The notes below the pieces were generated by a model. The model made no database searches. It was not told where the DNA came from and saw nothing but the letters and a program-made list of their open reading frames with translations. Of a DNA stretch of 64,000 nt, positions 1-11,483 are shown in pieces. The DNA is taken from contig CAIIXF020000002.1 in the NCBI GenBank assembly GCA_903813345.2, positions 34,616,109-34,680,108 on the forward strand. Direction: 5' to 3'. Numbering within the stretch: the first letter of the stretch is position 1; each line of letters starts with the position of its first letter. The position numbers were made by a program, and so were the translations under genes. This stretch comes from Owenia fusiformis (taxonomy: Eukaryota > Annelida > Polychaeta > Sabellida > Oweniidae).

Positions 1-67
1 TATGATTTTATGTTTTGTGCTACTTGGATGTGTTTACCACCAGCTGGCCTCCAATTGAATCTGTGAA
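1..67 (-). CDS. Alternative terminal exon, 5' part only (linker), cut by window edge
   Basis: The minus strand has a polypyrimidine tract ending in tttccag directly before position 67. Reading on in phase 1 gives the linker V-H-R-F-N-W-R-P-A-G-G-K-H-I-Q-V, which matches the linker style of the finger exons at 4698 and 2292. The reading frame stays open to the window edge, so the zinc fingers must lie outside. It is inferred to be one more alternative C-terminus of the multi-exon zinc-finger locus and shows that the array continues past position 1. Confidence 0.65.
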
Positions 68-2029
68 CTGGAAACAGAAAAAATACTTTAAAAAATTGAA
101 TTGATAAAGTAAAACACCATGGTTTATAACTGGATAATACATTTAACTGTCAATAGACAGTTAGTAGAGTAAAATTGTGAAGTGGAACATCCCTGTAAGT
201 CAAACACCTCTGTAAGTGGAACATTTCTCAAGTGGAACACAATCCTAGAGGTACCACATATGTTCCACTTGCACAGCAGGTTTCACTGTACCCAAATCTT
301 GAAAAGCATTAATTATAGGTATTAATGTAATTGGTTAGAGTGACACATGCTTTAGGGATGGTGACATATACAGGGTGGCCCAAAAGTATATTCACAGCTT
401 ATAATTGGTCAGAGTGACACATGTTTTAGGGATGGTGAAATATACAGGGTGGCCCAAAAGTATATTCACAGTTTATAATTGGTCAGAGTGACACATGCTT
501 TGGGGATGGTAAAATATACAGGGTGGCCCAAAAGTATATTCACAGTTTATAATTGGTCAGAGTGACACATGTTTTAGGGATGGTGAAATATACAGGGTGG
601 CCCAAAAGTATATTCACAGTTTATAATTGGTCAGAGTGACACATGCTTTGGGGATGGTGAAATATACAGGGTGGCCCAAAAGTATATTCACAGTTTATAG
701 ATTGTAGAATAGCTGTAAACCTATTTTTGGCCAAGTCAGTGTTGTTTTTCTTAAAACTGTGATTCTATGAATTCAGGTATTTGAACCTTGATATGGTAGA
801 AAGTGTTTTTCTTCCTTGCATGCTGCAATACTTAATTGGATTGTTAAAGACTGATTGATATTAAAGATAGGATGTTTTTTTCATTTTTGAATGCTGGAAT
901 AGTTTTTAAATATTGGAACAGTTGAAATAGTTTTTCTTGTGCTTCATTGTTGAATGTAATGATGATAAAAGTTGAATAACTGAAAATGTATCTCTTCCAA
1001 CATAGAATGACCCCAGGCTAATATACCAATTGAACAGCTTTTATGTCATTCCTAAGCACATTTTCTTTATTTCTATTTTTAAAAGATTACAGGAGTATTT
1101 TATTTAATTACAAAGATATACTAAAGCATACAACATAGTTAAAAATCAATTAATTTCAATCAAAATCAAAAAGTGTTTTTCATATTTTTGCTTTATTTGC
1201 AATTCTTAAAACCTCTTATATTAAAAATAAAATACACAGCGATAGATCACACTTTTATTGCAAAATTCAAAAAAAAAACTTATCAGTTCTTGACATGAGT
1301 CTGCTCTTAGGTCTGTAAAAATATCTCAAGTTGAACAGATCAGTTGATTTCTTGGAATTTTAATGACGACATTTATGTGGCAAATACCTGCTCACCTAGC
1401 AGTACAAAACAACAGTAAGACGAAAATATACAAAATTTCACCACCTGCCATTTGTTACAGACACTGAACTCCAACTGCAAAACACTGTCCACAAAAATGT
1501 TGGAGACCTATGGTGGTTATATAACAACTATTGCACAGTATTTACAATTACTATATAATGCAGTCCCAACACTACCATTATCTGATTTAGTAAGCAGCAT
1601 TGGGCCCATGCATGGTATTATATTAATGAAATAATTATAACAATATAATAAATCAACTATATACAGTATAAAGTCCTTATAGACTATAACAGGGTACTGA
1701 GCTCCCAAAATAAAGTTTGATCTCTATCGAGTTTTTGTAAAAATAAAAACTGTCAAAATGAACACCTCTTTAAGTGGAATACTTCCCTTATTGGTACACC
1801 TCTTTAAGCGGAACACCTTCCTAAGACTTCACAGCCTCCTGAACAAAGGCTCTATGTTAAATGAAAGAACATCTCTCGAGTAAATAAGGTGTTCTACCTA
1901 TACAGGTTTTACTGTTCTTTTAAACATAAAATTGTTTACTTGTAAGAGTTTTAATATATAACTGAGTAACATTTGTAAACAATTTAATTATGTAATTACA
2001 ATACACTTTCATATTTTCTTAGTACATCC
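68..2029. other. Inter-exon region, AT-rich, no coding exon seen
   Basis: Apart from the 74-bp tandem array at 327-699, this stretch holds short fragments of a dispersed motif resembling aagtggaacacctc (about 170-290 and 1750-1920), also seen near 22820-22890. No finger motif or splice-competent exon was recognised. The short open frames here look like chance. Confidence 0.5.
327..699. repeat. Tandem repeat, 74-bp unit, five copies
   Basis: The word tgacacatg recurs at 341, 415, 489, 563 and 637, exactly 74 bp apart. Each unit contains cagggtggcccaaaagta, which resembles the end of a mariner-type DNA transposon. The copies differ by only a few bases (ttagggatgg versus ttggggatgg), which suggests recent expansion. 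Confidence 0.9.
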
Positions 2030-2292
2030 TCAATAATCAAATTTCTTATGAACTGATTTTATATGCCTGTCCATGTGATCTTTACGTCCAAATTTCTTTA
2101 AACAGATATCACATTTAAAACGTTTTTCCCCAGTATGTACAACTCTATGTTTTTGAAGATCTTGTAATCTTTTGAATGTTTTTAGACAAATGTTACATTC
2201 ATATTTCCTTTCCTTATGGAACTTGTATGCTTCAATGTTTTTCGTCACTTGTAAGTGTTCACCACTTGCCAGAATCAAACTGAATCTACCAT
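2030..2292 (-). CDS. Alternative C-terminal exon: 2 C2H2 zinc fingers
   Basis: The exon starts after the acceptor tttttgctttcag and enters in phase 1. The linker begins D-G-R-F-S-L-I-L-A and is followed by two classical C-x2-C-x12-H-x3/4-H fingers joined by a TGEKRFKC linker, then the stop at 2032-2030. Length 263; with the one base from the shared exon it gives 88 codons including the stop. No start codon precedes the fingers in the exon. It is a close paralogue of the exon at 3297. Fingers of this type normally bind DNA in the nucleus; the target is unknown. Confidence 0.85.
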
Positions 2293-2851
2293 CTGAAAGC
2301 AAAAACAATACTTGAAAAAGGATTTAAAACATTATACTATTGTTTTTAACTTATTGGTTTGTGAGGAGACAACAAACAAACAGGAAGAAAGCCAAGACCA
2401 AAAACATGCAAGGAAATAATGAAAGGTCTATTCAATCTGACCATAACATATTCAAGGGCAATAAAAAGAATGAGTCTCAAGTGATTATGCTTTGCAAAAA
2501 TCAATTGTATATTTGTTCAGTGAAAGTTTCATTTTGAGAGAGAAGGTGAATCATGGCATATCCTATGTCAAATTTACCTTACTATGCCAATAATACGCCC
2601 ACTATATAAAATACCATATTCTCTTTAAAGAGTGCACTCCTAAAATTTTAAAACATGGGAATAGATAAATATTAGAAAATTCAAACGACCAAAGGAGTAA
2701 AATTCTCTGTTGCTCAGGTCAGTGTATTTTCAGTTTTCCTGAGACTTTACTCATCATAGGAAGTGGCCTGTGCACTCTTTTGGGAGAATATGCTAAGTTA
2801 ATCCAGGATGCCCATATTACCTTTCTAGTTTAACCTTGAAATCTTCACAAT
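2293..2851. other. Intronic spacer, nothing recognised
   Basis: AT-rich sequence between two paralogous finger exons. The stretch next to the exon at 2292 resembles the stretch next to the exon at 3297, which fits a local tandem duplication that carried flanking intron. No gene, RNA or clear repeat was recognised. Confidence 0.4.
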
Positions 2852-3297
2852 TTAGGATTTCTTATCAGGATCCTTATGCTTTGATTTTTTATGCTGATCA
2901 ACATGATGCTTCCGTGAGAATGTTCTTAAACAGATTTCACATTTGAATGGTTTCTCTCCAGTATGTGTCCTTCTATGGTTTTCAAGATGTTCAGATCTTT
3001 TAAATGATTTCAGACAAGTGTTACATTTGTAATTCCTTTTCTCAGTTTTTTTATGAAATGATTTTATGTGTCTATCCATGTGATCTTTATGTCCAAATTT
3101 CTTGAAACAAATATCACATTTAAAATGTTTTTCTCCTGTATGTACAACTCCATGTTTTTGAACTTCTTGTAATCTTTTGAATTTTTTAAGACAAACATTA
3201 CATTCATATTTCCTTTTCTTATATTTCTTTTTCGTTTCAATGTTTTTCGTAACTTGGATGCATTCACCTGTTGCCAAGATCAAGCTGAATCTGCCAT
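2852..3297 (-). CDS. Alternative C-terminal exon: 4 C2H2 zinc fingers
   Basis: The acceptor is tttttgctttcag; phase-1 entry; length 446 (149 codons with the donated base). The linker D-G-R-F-S-L-I-L-A-T-G-E is nearly that of the 2292 exon. Four fingers follow in two pairs, each pair joined by a TGEK linker, and the two pairs are separated by a longer K-K-T-E-K-R-N linker. The first pair is the paralogue of the two fingers in the 2292 exon; the second pair has the F-S-R-K-H-H style also found in the exon at 4698. It ends in a lysine-rich tail. An independent gene is unlikely because no start codon or promoter-proximal exon lies between it and its neighbour. Confidence 0.86.
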
Positions 3298-3664
3298 CTG
3301 AAAGCAAAAAAACATACTTGAAAAGGATTTAAAACATTTTAAAATAATGTTTTTTAACTTGAGACAACAAACAAATGAAAATGTTGAACAATCTTAACAG
3401 GATACAGGTGGGCAATGCCACCTTTTGGTGGTGACGTAATAATAAATACAATACCTATTTGCTTAAACATAACACACACTATACTCCTGAAGTTTACATG
3501 CAAGATACTTCAGAAAACTCCAATGACCAAAGGAGTAAAACCATCATATGATATGAAGTCAATTGTGAGCTCTTTGGGGGATGTGCAATCATAATATGAT
3601 CAGAATATGGTATATGTTTTTATTTCATAATACTACTGTTTTCCCAGGGAAATATGAAGGAATA

Positions 3665-3840
3665 AAAATCGTATTGAATTGAATTACCAGAAAAAAACTT
3701 ATTGTCCCCAGGAAAAAAATCGTATTGGAGTGTATTACATGAAAAAATCGTATTGTTCCCAGGAAAAAATCGTTGTAGCGTATAACATGAAAAAATCATA
3801 TTGTCCCTTGGAAAAAATCGTATTGGAACGTATTAACCTA
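3665..3840. repeat. Short tandem repeat built on ccaggaaaaaatcgtattg
   Basis: About four diverged copies of a 45-60 bp unit containing gaaaaaatcgtattg with gtattacatgaaaa spacers lie in the intron between the exons at 3297 and 4698. The open frame across it is a by-product of the repeat. Confidence 0.6.
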
Positions 3841-4107
3841 TTTTTGGTTTCCCGGTTATTCTTAACCTTGGCTAATTGATAAAAGCATTATCCAAATGTA
3901 ACATTTTAGAGGAATGTATTATGGAATAAATAGGTTATTTCTGGTTGAGATTGAATATGGGTTTTATTCCGAGGGACAATATGATATTGACCGAAGGGTA
4001 ATATGAATGATATTGACCGAGGGAGCGCACCCAGTAAATAACCTATATTTATCGTATGATCTTTAAAACGAAGCCCTCTGATTAGCCAGTTCTTGTGCTG
4101 TACCAAT

Positions 4108-4192
4108 CTGTATTGCTACTGAGATTGTCCCCATTGATCATCTCTGCAGCAATACAGAAAACTACGGAGGGACAATCTCAGTAGCAATACAG
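4108..4192. repeat. Perfect 24-bp inverted repeat with 37-bp loop
   Basis: The arm at 4108-4131 (starting ctgtattgctactgag) is the exact reverse complement of 4169-4192. It can form a hairpin or cruciform. It sits beside a second perfect inverted repeat at 4258-4368. Confidence 0.9.
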
Positions 4193-4257
4193 AGAATACA
4201 GGGATTATCTTCTAAGTAAAATATATTGGCCTAAGATCACACGATAAAAACGTTATA

Positions 4258-4368
4258 GAATGATTTGAAGTGCAATACAGGATAGTTGTGCTCACAATAT
4301 TCTGTAATTAGCAGAATACTGAACATTTCTTGAGCACAATATATTCTGTATTGCACTTCAAATCATTC
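4258..4368. repeat. Perfect 23-bp inverted repeat with 65-bp loop
   Basis: The arm at 4258-4280 (gaatgatttgaagtgcaata...) is the exact reverse complement of 4346-4368. Both this hairpin and the one at 4108 contain the word tgcaatacag or a near form of it, so they are probably parts of one foldback element. Confidence 0.9.
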
Positions 4369-4438
4369 AATGACTTATAATATACTTCGGGATGCTCATT
4401 TTACTTTCCTATTCTAACCTTGAAATCTCCCAAGATCT

Positions 4439-4698
4439 TTAATCAAAATCCCTATGTACTGTTCTTTTATGCTGGTCTCGGTGATGCTTTCTCGAGAATG
4501 TTTTTAAGCAGATTTCACAACTAAAAGGTCTCTCCCCAGTATGTGTCCTTTTATGGTTTTGAAGATGATCAGATTTTTTAAATGATTTCAGGCAAATGTT
4601 ACACTCATGCTTCCTCTCAGCGTTTTTCTTATATGATTTTAATTGATTTGTGACTCCAATTTGTTGACCATCGGCAAGCCTCCAGTGGAATCCAAAAA
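4439..4698 (-). CDS. Alternative C-terminal exon: 2 C2H2 zinc fingers (no internal Met)
   Basis: A conventional ATG-based ORF search misses this exon because it has no methionine. The acceptor gttttttgttttccag precedes 4698; phase-1 entry gives the linker V-F-G-F-H-W-R-L-A-D-G-Q-Q-I-G-V. Two fingers follow (C-N-I-C-L-K-S-F...H-K-R-T-H and C-E-I-C-L-K-T-F...H-K-R-T-V-H) joined by T-G-E-R-P-F, with a stop at 4441-4439. Length 260, which stays in frame. The lack of any Met is strong evidence that it is expressed only by splicing to upstream exons. Confidence 0.85.
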
Positions 4699-5002
4699 CT
4701 GGAAAACAAAAAACAAATTTGAAAAATTATTTAATTAAATCACCTTTTGTATAATATCCTAAAGGGATGGGTCAGAAGACTAAATTACATACAAAAATAA
4801 ATGTATCATTGATAACACAGATTGTATTTTATTGTATATATTATCGATTAATCAGGGAATCTTATGAGTATGTGATTTCATTCAAGTATAATAATGTATC
4901 TACATAAAGATGGGTTAATAAAAATGATATCAAGAAATCATTGGAAATAACGTTTCTCTAAAGATTCTCCTTTAAGTGGTGCAAAGATTTATGGGATTTT
5001 TC

Positions 5003-6173
5003 AACCAGAACAACGGCAACGCCAAAGCGTAGCGAATCCCATCGAACAGAAATGGCTGGCATTTTTACAAACGAAATATATAGCAAATATCAAAAAAACA
5101 TACCAGAAAGGCCACCATTTTCAAAATGGTTGCTCACTAGCCAAGTTGTCATCAGAAGAAATAATATGCTTTTAAGTAGCCACCTATAAAGTTTTTGAAA
5201 AATCGCACACATGTACTTGTAAAATAACACACATAAAAATGGTGGCCATTTTTCAAAATGGCCGACTACTCCCCAAAGTTTTATTAGACAATGTGCCATG
5301 CTTAGAGTATTCACATATCAAATATGAACAAAATCGCTCCACTACTTTTCGAGTACTAGTAAAAAATGTAAAAATGGTGGCCATTTTTCAAAATGGCCGC
5401 CTACTACCTAAGGTGTCAATAGACAGTGTGCCATGCTTTTAGTATTCACATACCAAATATAAACAAAATCGCTCCACTACTTTTCGAGTTATAGTAAAAT
5501 ACGTTAAAAAGGTGGCCATTTTTCAAAAGAATTTTCAAAATGGCCACCTTCTACCAAAAGTGTCACAGGACAGTGTGCCATGCTTATAGTATTCACATAC
5601 CAAATATGAACAAAATCGCTCCACTACTTTTCGAGTTATAGTAAATATGTTGAAATGGCGGCCATTTTGAAAAATGGCCGCCTTCTACCAAAAGTGTCTT
5701 TAGACAGTGTGCAATGTTTATAGTATTCACATACCAAATATGAACAAAATCGCTCCACTACTTTTCGAGTTACAGCAAAAATCGTAAAATAATGAGTAAA
5801 GGCCGCCATTTTTCAAGATGGCTGCCATGTGTTTTTTTAATATCTACATTTGTAGCTTTATTAATGTCCTTTATAATTTTTTTACACTAAAAACATATTG
5901 CTATTACAGTTTTACATATTGCACCTAAATTACTGTGAAATCGGCACTAAAATGGCCGCCATCTTGAAATGAGTGGCCATTTTGAAAATCGGCTTTCGAG
6001 CAGAACTTCTTCCCCCATAGGGTATATGTGTACAAAATATGAACAAAATCGGGCCAACGGTATTTGAGTTATTGCCCGGACGGACGGACGTACGGACGGA
6101 TGGACGTACGTACGGACGGACGGACGGACGGAGGCGTTCCCTATATCCCTCCGAACTTCGTTCGATGGGATAA
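5003..6173. mobile_element. ~1.1-kb non-coding repeat, copy 1 (internal ~145-bp repeats and ACGG-type microsatellite)
   Basis: It begins aaccagaacaacggcaacgc and ends ccctccgaacttcgttcgat, and the same order recurs at 46979-47992. The ends share the inverted word atcccatcgaac. The interior has four or five copies of a ~145-bp unit around catttttcaaaatggccgcc, agtgtgccatgctta and aatcgctccactacttttcg. An acggacgg/tacg microsatellite precedes the 3' end. There is no coding capacity; the small open frames here are by-products. I interpret it as a non-autonomous transposon of unknown superfamily. It lies in the intron between the exons at 6987 and 4698. Confidence 0.75.
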
Positions 6174-6730
6174 TAAATGGCATTAACATTGTAATACCGA
6201 GCCTATACTGATGGCAGAGGAACACTCATACACAATGTTTTCAATAACTGGTGCAAAAATGGAGATAACAAATTAACCAAACAAGACACTAGCATTTTGG
6301 CCCAAAAACATTTCAATTCAATGAGCATTATATAAGGGACTATGAAAATGCAGTAATAACTTTTGGACCCATCAGCAAACGAGACATTGGATCAGTAATA
6401 ACTAATTCAAAAAATTATGGGGCTCCCCTTAGCATGGTGTCCTATACTGACTACTGTACTGCTATAGTATAAAGCTTCAGAAGAAAGTTCCCAGTGGGAA
6501 CAAATTGTGGCTCAATTGCAGTTATAGATATAGTTAATCCTCTCTTCAATGAATGCATTCACTAATGATTCTTTATTAAGATTAATGCTGTTCGCTCACT
6601 TTCAAGATATTGATTACCGCATTGATCATTGCATCTACAATAGAAAAACATTTGAAGCCCCTTTTATACATTGTTCAGACAATTTCTTACTAAGTCATTT
6701 ATAAGTTTTTCAATTTTCAATGGGCAGTCA
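6174..6730. other. Intronic spacer, nothing recognised
   Basis: AT-rich sequence between the ~1.1-kb repeat and the finger exon at 6731. No gene or clear repeat was seen. Confidence 0.4.
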
Positions 6731-6987
6731 TCAGAGTTTCCTGGTCTTATGAATGACTTCTTTGTGTTTATTCAAGTGCTGTCTTTGTCTAAATGTCCTG
6801 TGGCAGATTCCACATCTAAATGGTCTCTCGCCAGTATGGATCCTTCTATGATCTCCAAGATGTTGGGATGTTTTGAATGATTTTAGGCAAAGATCACATT
6901 CATAACGCCTCGCTGCACTTTTCTTAAATGATTTGAAATCTTCGTGAGAATCCTGGGTCTTATGCAGTGTCCAGTTTAATCGATCAA
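6731..6987 (-). CDS. Alternative C-terminal exon: 2 C2H2 zinc fingers
   Basis: The acceptor ctttttattttcag precedes 6987; phase 1. The linker V-D-R-L-N-W-T-L-H-K-T is a member of the VDxxNWxLPQT family that dominates 2-22 kb, and is followed by a lysine-rich K-S-F-K-K-S-A-A-R-R stretch. Two fingers joined by T-G-E-R-P-F end in H-K-T-R-K-L and a stop. Length 257 (86 codons with the donated base). The methionine upstream in the same frame lies before the acceptor and is intronic. Confidence 0.87.
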
Positions 6988-7209
6988 CTGAAAATAAAAA
7001 GTATATTTGAAAACTGTTGTAATAATAATACACCTTGATTAACATCTTTAACCATGTAGAAAGAAGTCAATTTTCTTTCTCGATCATTAAGATGAGTCAA
7101 TGAACAACACAAAAGGGTTGTTGCAATAGAATAACAAAATCACACAATGTGTAAAGGTTTGCTATGTTCTTGCAAGATATCAATTTTATCTACTATTGAG
7201 TGTACTAAT

Positions 7210-7365
7210 ATTTATAGGATATCCTATGATTTTGAGGAATATCATTTTTATCTTCGAGGTGATATTGATATCTGCTTGAGAGAACAAAGCAAACGAGTGC
7301 ATATACTGTATCAATATCACTGAGTAGATTAAAATGATATTCTGAAAAAAATCATAGGGTGTTCT
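7210..7365. repeat. Imperfect foldback (~150 bp)
   Basis: Sequence starting cctatgattttgaggaatatc at the left is inversely repeated on the right as gatattctgaaaaaaatcatagg, with matching inner words gtgatattgatat and tatcaatatcac. It looks like a small palindromic MITE. No gene was seen in the rest of 6988-8501. Confidence 0.6.
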
Positions 7366-8501
7366 TATTATCCTACACTTACAAGGAGTGTTCTAAATGC
7401 ATAATATCATTGCAAAGCCAAATAGAGTCAATTTGGCAGGAAATCAAGAAGCAGAGTATATCGTCACAATATCCTCCGCATATTGGGTTTTCCGGAGTAT
7501 ATGGTCACGATATCCTCCGCCCGGAGTATATCAATACAATATCCTCCGGTTATTCATTTTTCCAATAAATATCAAATTTATTTTTTCATGTTATTATACA
7601 TTTAGTACACGGAGTGTAGGATAATAACAATTACAGTTAACAATACACTAGACTTAACTACAAATCCTTATCTAAATTCTATATAAATGTTAAACACAAG
7701 TCAATTGTTATAAAAGAAATTGAATATTGTCAAATCTTTGGGGTACATTTTTAATGATCAACTTTTTCTGAACAAATATTTGGTGTTGATACGAAGTGAT
7801 TTTAAGTTAAAATGTCTTTGAGTGATATTTAAACAATAATAAAACCTTGAAAATAATAAAAAATATGTGGATGGGATTCTTATTTATTTCTGCCCATTAG
7901 GATGGGCTGGTTCATAACAAACAACTCATCTTTCTCCAAACATTTCCAATTGCTCTTTTGGATTCTGAGGTTTGCCAATTGATATAATATTTGTGAACCA
8001 TTACAATTTCTGTCCCTGTTTAAAGGTCAGGTTTTACTGCACATATATTCCTTTCATAAGAATCAAAGAAGGTTGTGAAAAGATTATAGAGGCAGTTCAA
8101 AGAAGTTACTGTAGTTATAGATATATTTATTCCTCACTTCAATTAATGTATTTACCAATAATTCATTATAAAAGAATAAAGAATTCTGTATCATTCTTTA
8201 CTGGAAATTTTAAAATATGAGTACTTGTACACACAAAATGCACAGGGGTGAAGCCCAGGTATATATTCAGGATGGGTAGGTTCATAAATGAATGCTTTTA
8301 AATCCAATAAAGAATGAAACAGGGTTCTTTATTACAATTCAAATATGCTATCACTCCTTTATAATAAAAAGGTATTTTCCAGTTCTTAATGAAACCATAA
8401 TGCACTTTAAAATAAATTTTCTCAGTTGGGATCTTCTGTAAACATATGTTGAAGCCTATGACCCCTTTATCTTGCCCATACAATTTCTCTTCTCTGTGAT
8501 G

Positions 8502-8800
8502 TCATTGATAACCATATTTGGGCATTGTCAATTGGGAGCCAGCAGAAGTTATCCAAATCTTATGAATGTTTTCTTTATGTTTATACAGGTGATGCCTTAG
8601 TCTAAATGTCTTTTGGCAAATTTCACATCCATACGGCTTCTCCCCAGTATGAATCATGCTATGACTTTTAAGGTGGCTGGACTTTTTGAATGATTTCAGG
8701 CAAATATTACATTCATAACGCCTTTCTGCACTTTTCCTATATGATTTCAACCAACTTTCTTGAGAATATGTCTGAGGAAGCGTCCAATTTGAAACATCAA
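8502..8800 (-). CDS. Alternative C-terminal exon: 2 C2H2 zinc fingers
   Basis: The acceptor cactttttattttcag precedes 8800; phase 1; length 299 (100 codons with the donated base). The linker V-D-V-S-N-W-T-L-P-Q-T leads through K-S-Y-R-K-S-A-E-R-R into two fingers joined by TGEKPYGC. The tail after the last histidine is longer than in its neighbours (N-I-H-K-I-W-I-T-S-A-G-S-Q-L). The second finger is close to those at 9730 and 11224 (C-E-I-C-Q/K-K-T-F-R-L/Q-R/K-H-H-L), so these three exons form a recent local subfamily. Confidence 0.87.
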
Positions 8801-9729
8801 CTGAAAATAAAAAGTGTATTTGAAATTGTTGTAACAGATAATAAAAGACTTACATTGGTGGTATATCAGAATCAGTATTTAGACATCTTTCCAATAAATA
8901 TCAAATATGAAGAAAATCTATTGACAAGTATTCCAGTTATCTTTCAGACTGGATGAATGGATGGACAGATGGATGGACGGATGACTTAACTTTATCTCTA
9001 CCAAATTTCAATCAGAGGAATAAGATACATATAGGCATATTCGTTTTGACCATTAGATTAGTGGGCAGTAAACAATAAACAAACACAGGAGCGTATAACC
9101 CCTGTGTGCAAGCTCAAAAGGATTCTGAGGTTTGCCAGTTGATCTCATGTTTGTTAACAGATTTCTGTACTTGTTAAAACATCAGGCTTTACTGTTAGAG
9201 ATCACTGTATCTACTTATGAGAATCAAAAAGGGTTACAAAGAAAATTATGACAAGTTATTTGAAACTGACTCTCAGCTTTTCCCTATCTCTTCGAATTCT
9301 TTTTGGCACTTGAGTAAAATGCTAGACAAGATGCAATGCCTTCAATGGTATTTCAGTGGTCATTTAAGAACAAATTGTGATTTCAAAGCAGGTATATTTA
9401 TTTCTTACTTCAATGAATGCATTTACCAATAACTCATTATAAAGGTATAAAGAACCCTGAATCATTCATCATTGGAAATTCAAAAGCATGAGTACATGTA
9501 CTAACCCACATATATGATGCATCAGCGTGGAGCCAGAGTACATATTCAGGATGGGTAGGTACATAAATAAATGCTTTAAAATGCAATAAAGAAATAGAAT
9601 AATACAGGATTCTTCATTGCAGATCAAACATGCTAACAATCCTTTATAAAAATTATCTTGGCCATACAATTTCTCTATGATGTCACCGATAACAATAATA
9701 GTCCATTTTTCAATTGGCAGTCAGCAGAG
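8801..9729. other. Intronic spacer with remnant of the ~1.1-kb repeat
   Basis: A short atggatggacagatggatgg microsatellite at about 8953-8985 resembles the end of the 5003/46979 repeat. Otherwise AT-rich with no gene seen. Parts around 9380-9660 resemble 8100-8480, as expected for tandem duplication of an exon with its flanking intron. Confidence 0.45.
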
Positions 9730-9986
9730 TTATAGTTTTCCAATGTTATGATGAACGAGTACTTTGTGTCTATTCAGATGATGTTTAAGTCTAAATGTCT
9801 TTTTGCAGATTTCACATCCATGGGGTTTCTCTCCAGTATGGATCATGCTATGATCACTAAGGTATCGGGACTTCTGGAATGTTTTCAGGCAAACATTACA
9901 TTCAAAAGGTCTCTCTGCGCTTTTCTTCAACTGTTTCAAAACTGGAGGATCTTGGCTCCCTTGCAGCATCAAATTTGATCTGCCAA
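9730..9986 (-). CDS. Alternative C-terminal exon: 2 C2H2 zinc fingers
   Basis: The acceptor cttttttgttttcag precedes 9986; phase 1; length 257. The linker V-G-R-S-N-L-M-L-Q-G-S-Q departs from the VDxSNWxLPQT consensus at the tryptophan. Two fingers (C-N-V-C-L-K-T-F-Q...H-S-M-I-H and C-E-I-C-K-K-T-F-R...H-K-V-L-V-H) joined by TGEKPHGC end in H-H-N-I-G-K-L and a stop. Confidence 0.87.
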
Positions 9987-11129
9987 CTGAAAACAAAAAA
10001 GTGGATTTGAAACTGTTGTAATACTGTAGATAATAACACCTTGGATAATATCCTTAACTATATGGAAGGGAGTCATTGTAATGACATATCAGACAGTCAA
10101 CTAGAAATCTGGAACTCCACCAAAGCAGCAAATCTCAACTAACAAAATATTCATATGAATCTGTACATGTCAAGTATAATATTTATCATTTACTCATTGT
10201 ATGGACTGACTGATGGATGAAAGGCTTAACTATCTCCCTATTGAACTTCGTTCATTTGGGATAATAAAAGGTATACAAGTATCCATCAGGCTAATTGACA
10301 GTTAACAACAAAAGAGCAGAAAACAATTCTGAGGCTTGCCAATTGAACTAATATTTTGTGAAGTTTTCTGTACCTGTATTCCTTTCAAGAGAATCAAAGT
10401 AAGTTTTGAACATATTGTAAAGGTTACACCCCCCCCCCCCCGCCTTAAAAAACAATTACAAAGAATTATGAAGAAGATTGTGACAATTTATTTGAAAGTC
10501 ACCCTCAACTTGTATTTATTCTTTTATATATCTTTTACTTGACAATCATTTTCAAAGCAGTGGCACTCAGTACATCAATATTTACATTAAGGGAAGGTAA
10601 ACATTTGTATCACTAAAAGCAATAAGACATATTAATTCAGTAAAATCATTAAAAAATGGTGCTATGTTTCATTTAGACATTGTTTAAAAATCTGTTTGTA
10701 CACGCATATCCTAATTCCAACCATTGCCGCACCCACATCATCCTCAGAAACCACTTTGATTTTATTTATAGAGGAAGATTTAGGTTCTGGTACTGCATTA
10801 AGCTGTTAAGCACATATAAATGTATCATGTTCAATTTTTTCTGTAAATGGAGGCAGAGTAGAGGATTAATTCTAGTTTGTATAAGCGATTGAGTTTAATT
10901 CATTTGAGAACTAATCATGGCTCTGAATCACTCAGAATTCTAGTGATTCCTCACTTCAATAAATCCATTCATCATCGATTTATTATTAATATTAATGCAA
11001 TTCTCTCAATATTAATCCTCACATCTTGGATAAAAATAATTTGAAGCGTATATCCCCCTTATGCTGGCATGTACAGTTCCTCTATGTTGTCTTTGATTGG
11101 CATTTGTCGACAGTAAGCAGATTTAAAGT
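9987..11129. other. Intronic spacer, AT-rich, poly-C run
   Basis: Contains a run of C at about 10430-10441 and a faint remnant of the ~1.1-kb repeat end near 10200-10265 (ttgaacttcgttcatttggg). No coding exon was recognised. Confidence 0.45.
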
Positions 11130-11216
11130 TTGCCGATCTTATGAATGAGCACTTTGTGTCTATGTAGGTGATCTAAATGTCTTTTTGCAGATTTCACATC
11201 CATATGGTTTCATGGC
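11130..11216 (-). pseudogene. Partial duplicate of a terminal zinc finger (relic)
   Basis: Immediately 3' (minus sense) of the complete exon at 11483-11224 lies a second partial copy of its last finger: the words ccatatggtttcatggccagg, tctttttgcagatttcaca and cactttgtgtctat match the exon, but part of the finger is deleted. It lies after the stop codon and looks like a decayed tandem duplicate that would sit in the 3' UTR. Confidence 0.7.
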
Positions 11217-11223
11217 CAGGCGA

Positions 11224-11483
11224 CTAAAGTTTCCCAATCTTGTGAATGAGTACTTTGTGTCTATACAGGTGGTGTCTTTGTCTAAATGTCTTTTTGCAGA
11301 TTTCACATCCATATGGTTTTTCTCCAGTGTGAATCATTTTATGATCTGCAAGGTGATGGGACTTTTTGAATGATCTCAGGCATATGTCACATTCAAAAGG
11401 CCTTTTTGCACTTTTCTTATATAATTTCACTGAATCTTCTTCAAAATCCTGGGTCTGAGGTAGCATCCAATTTGATTGATTAT
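11224..11483 (-). CDS. Alternative C-terminal exon: 2 C2H2 zinc fingers
   Basis: The acceptor atattttatattttcag precedes 11483; phase-1 entry gives D-N-Q-S-N-W-M-L-P-Q-T-Q-D, shared with the eight-finger exon at 21061. Two fingers joined by TGEKPYGC end in H-K-I-G-K-L. Length 260, in frame with the shared exons. Confidence 0.87.

Noticed and set aside
327-699. CRISPR-like array
   Set aside because: Units are directly adjacent copies with no unique spacers, in a eukaryotic intron; a plain tandem repeat.
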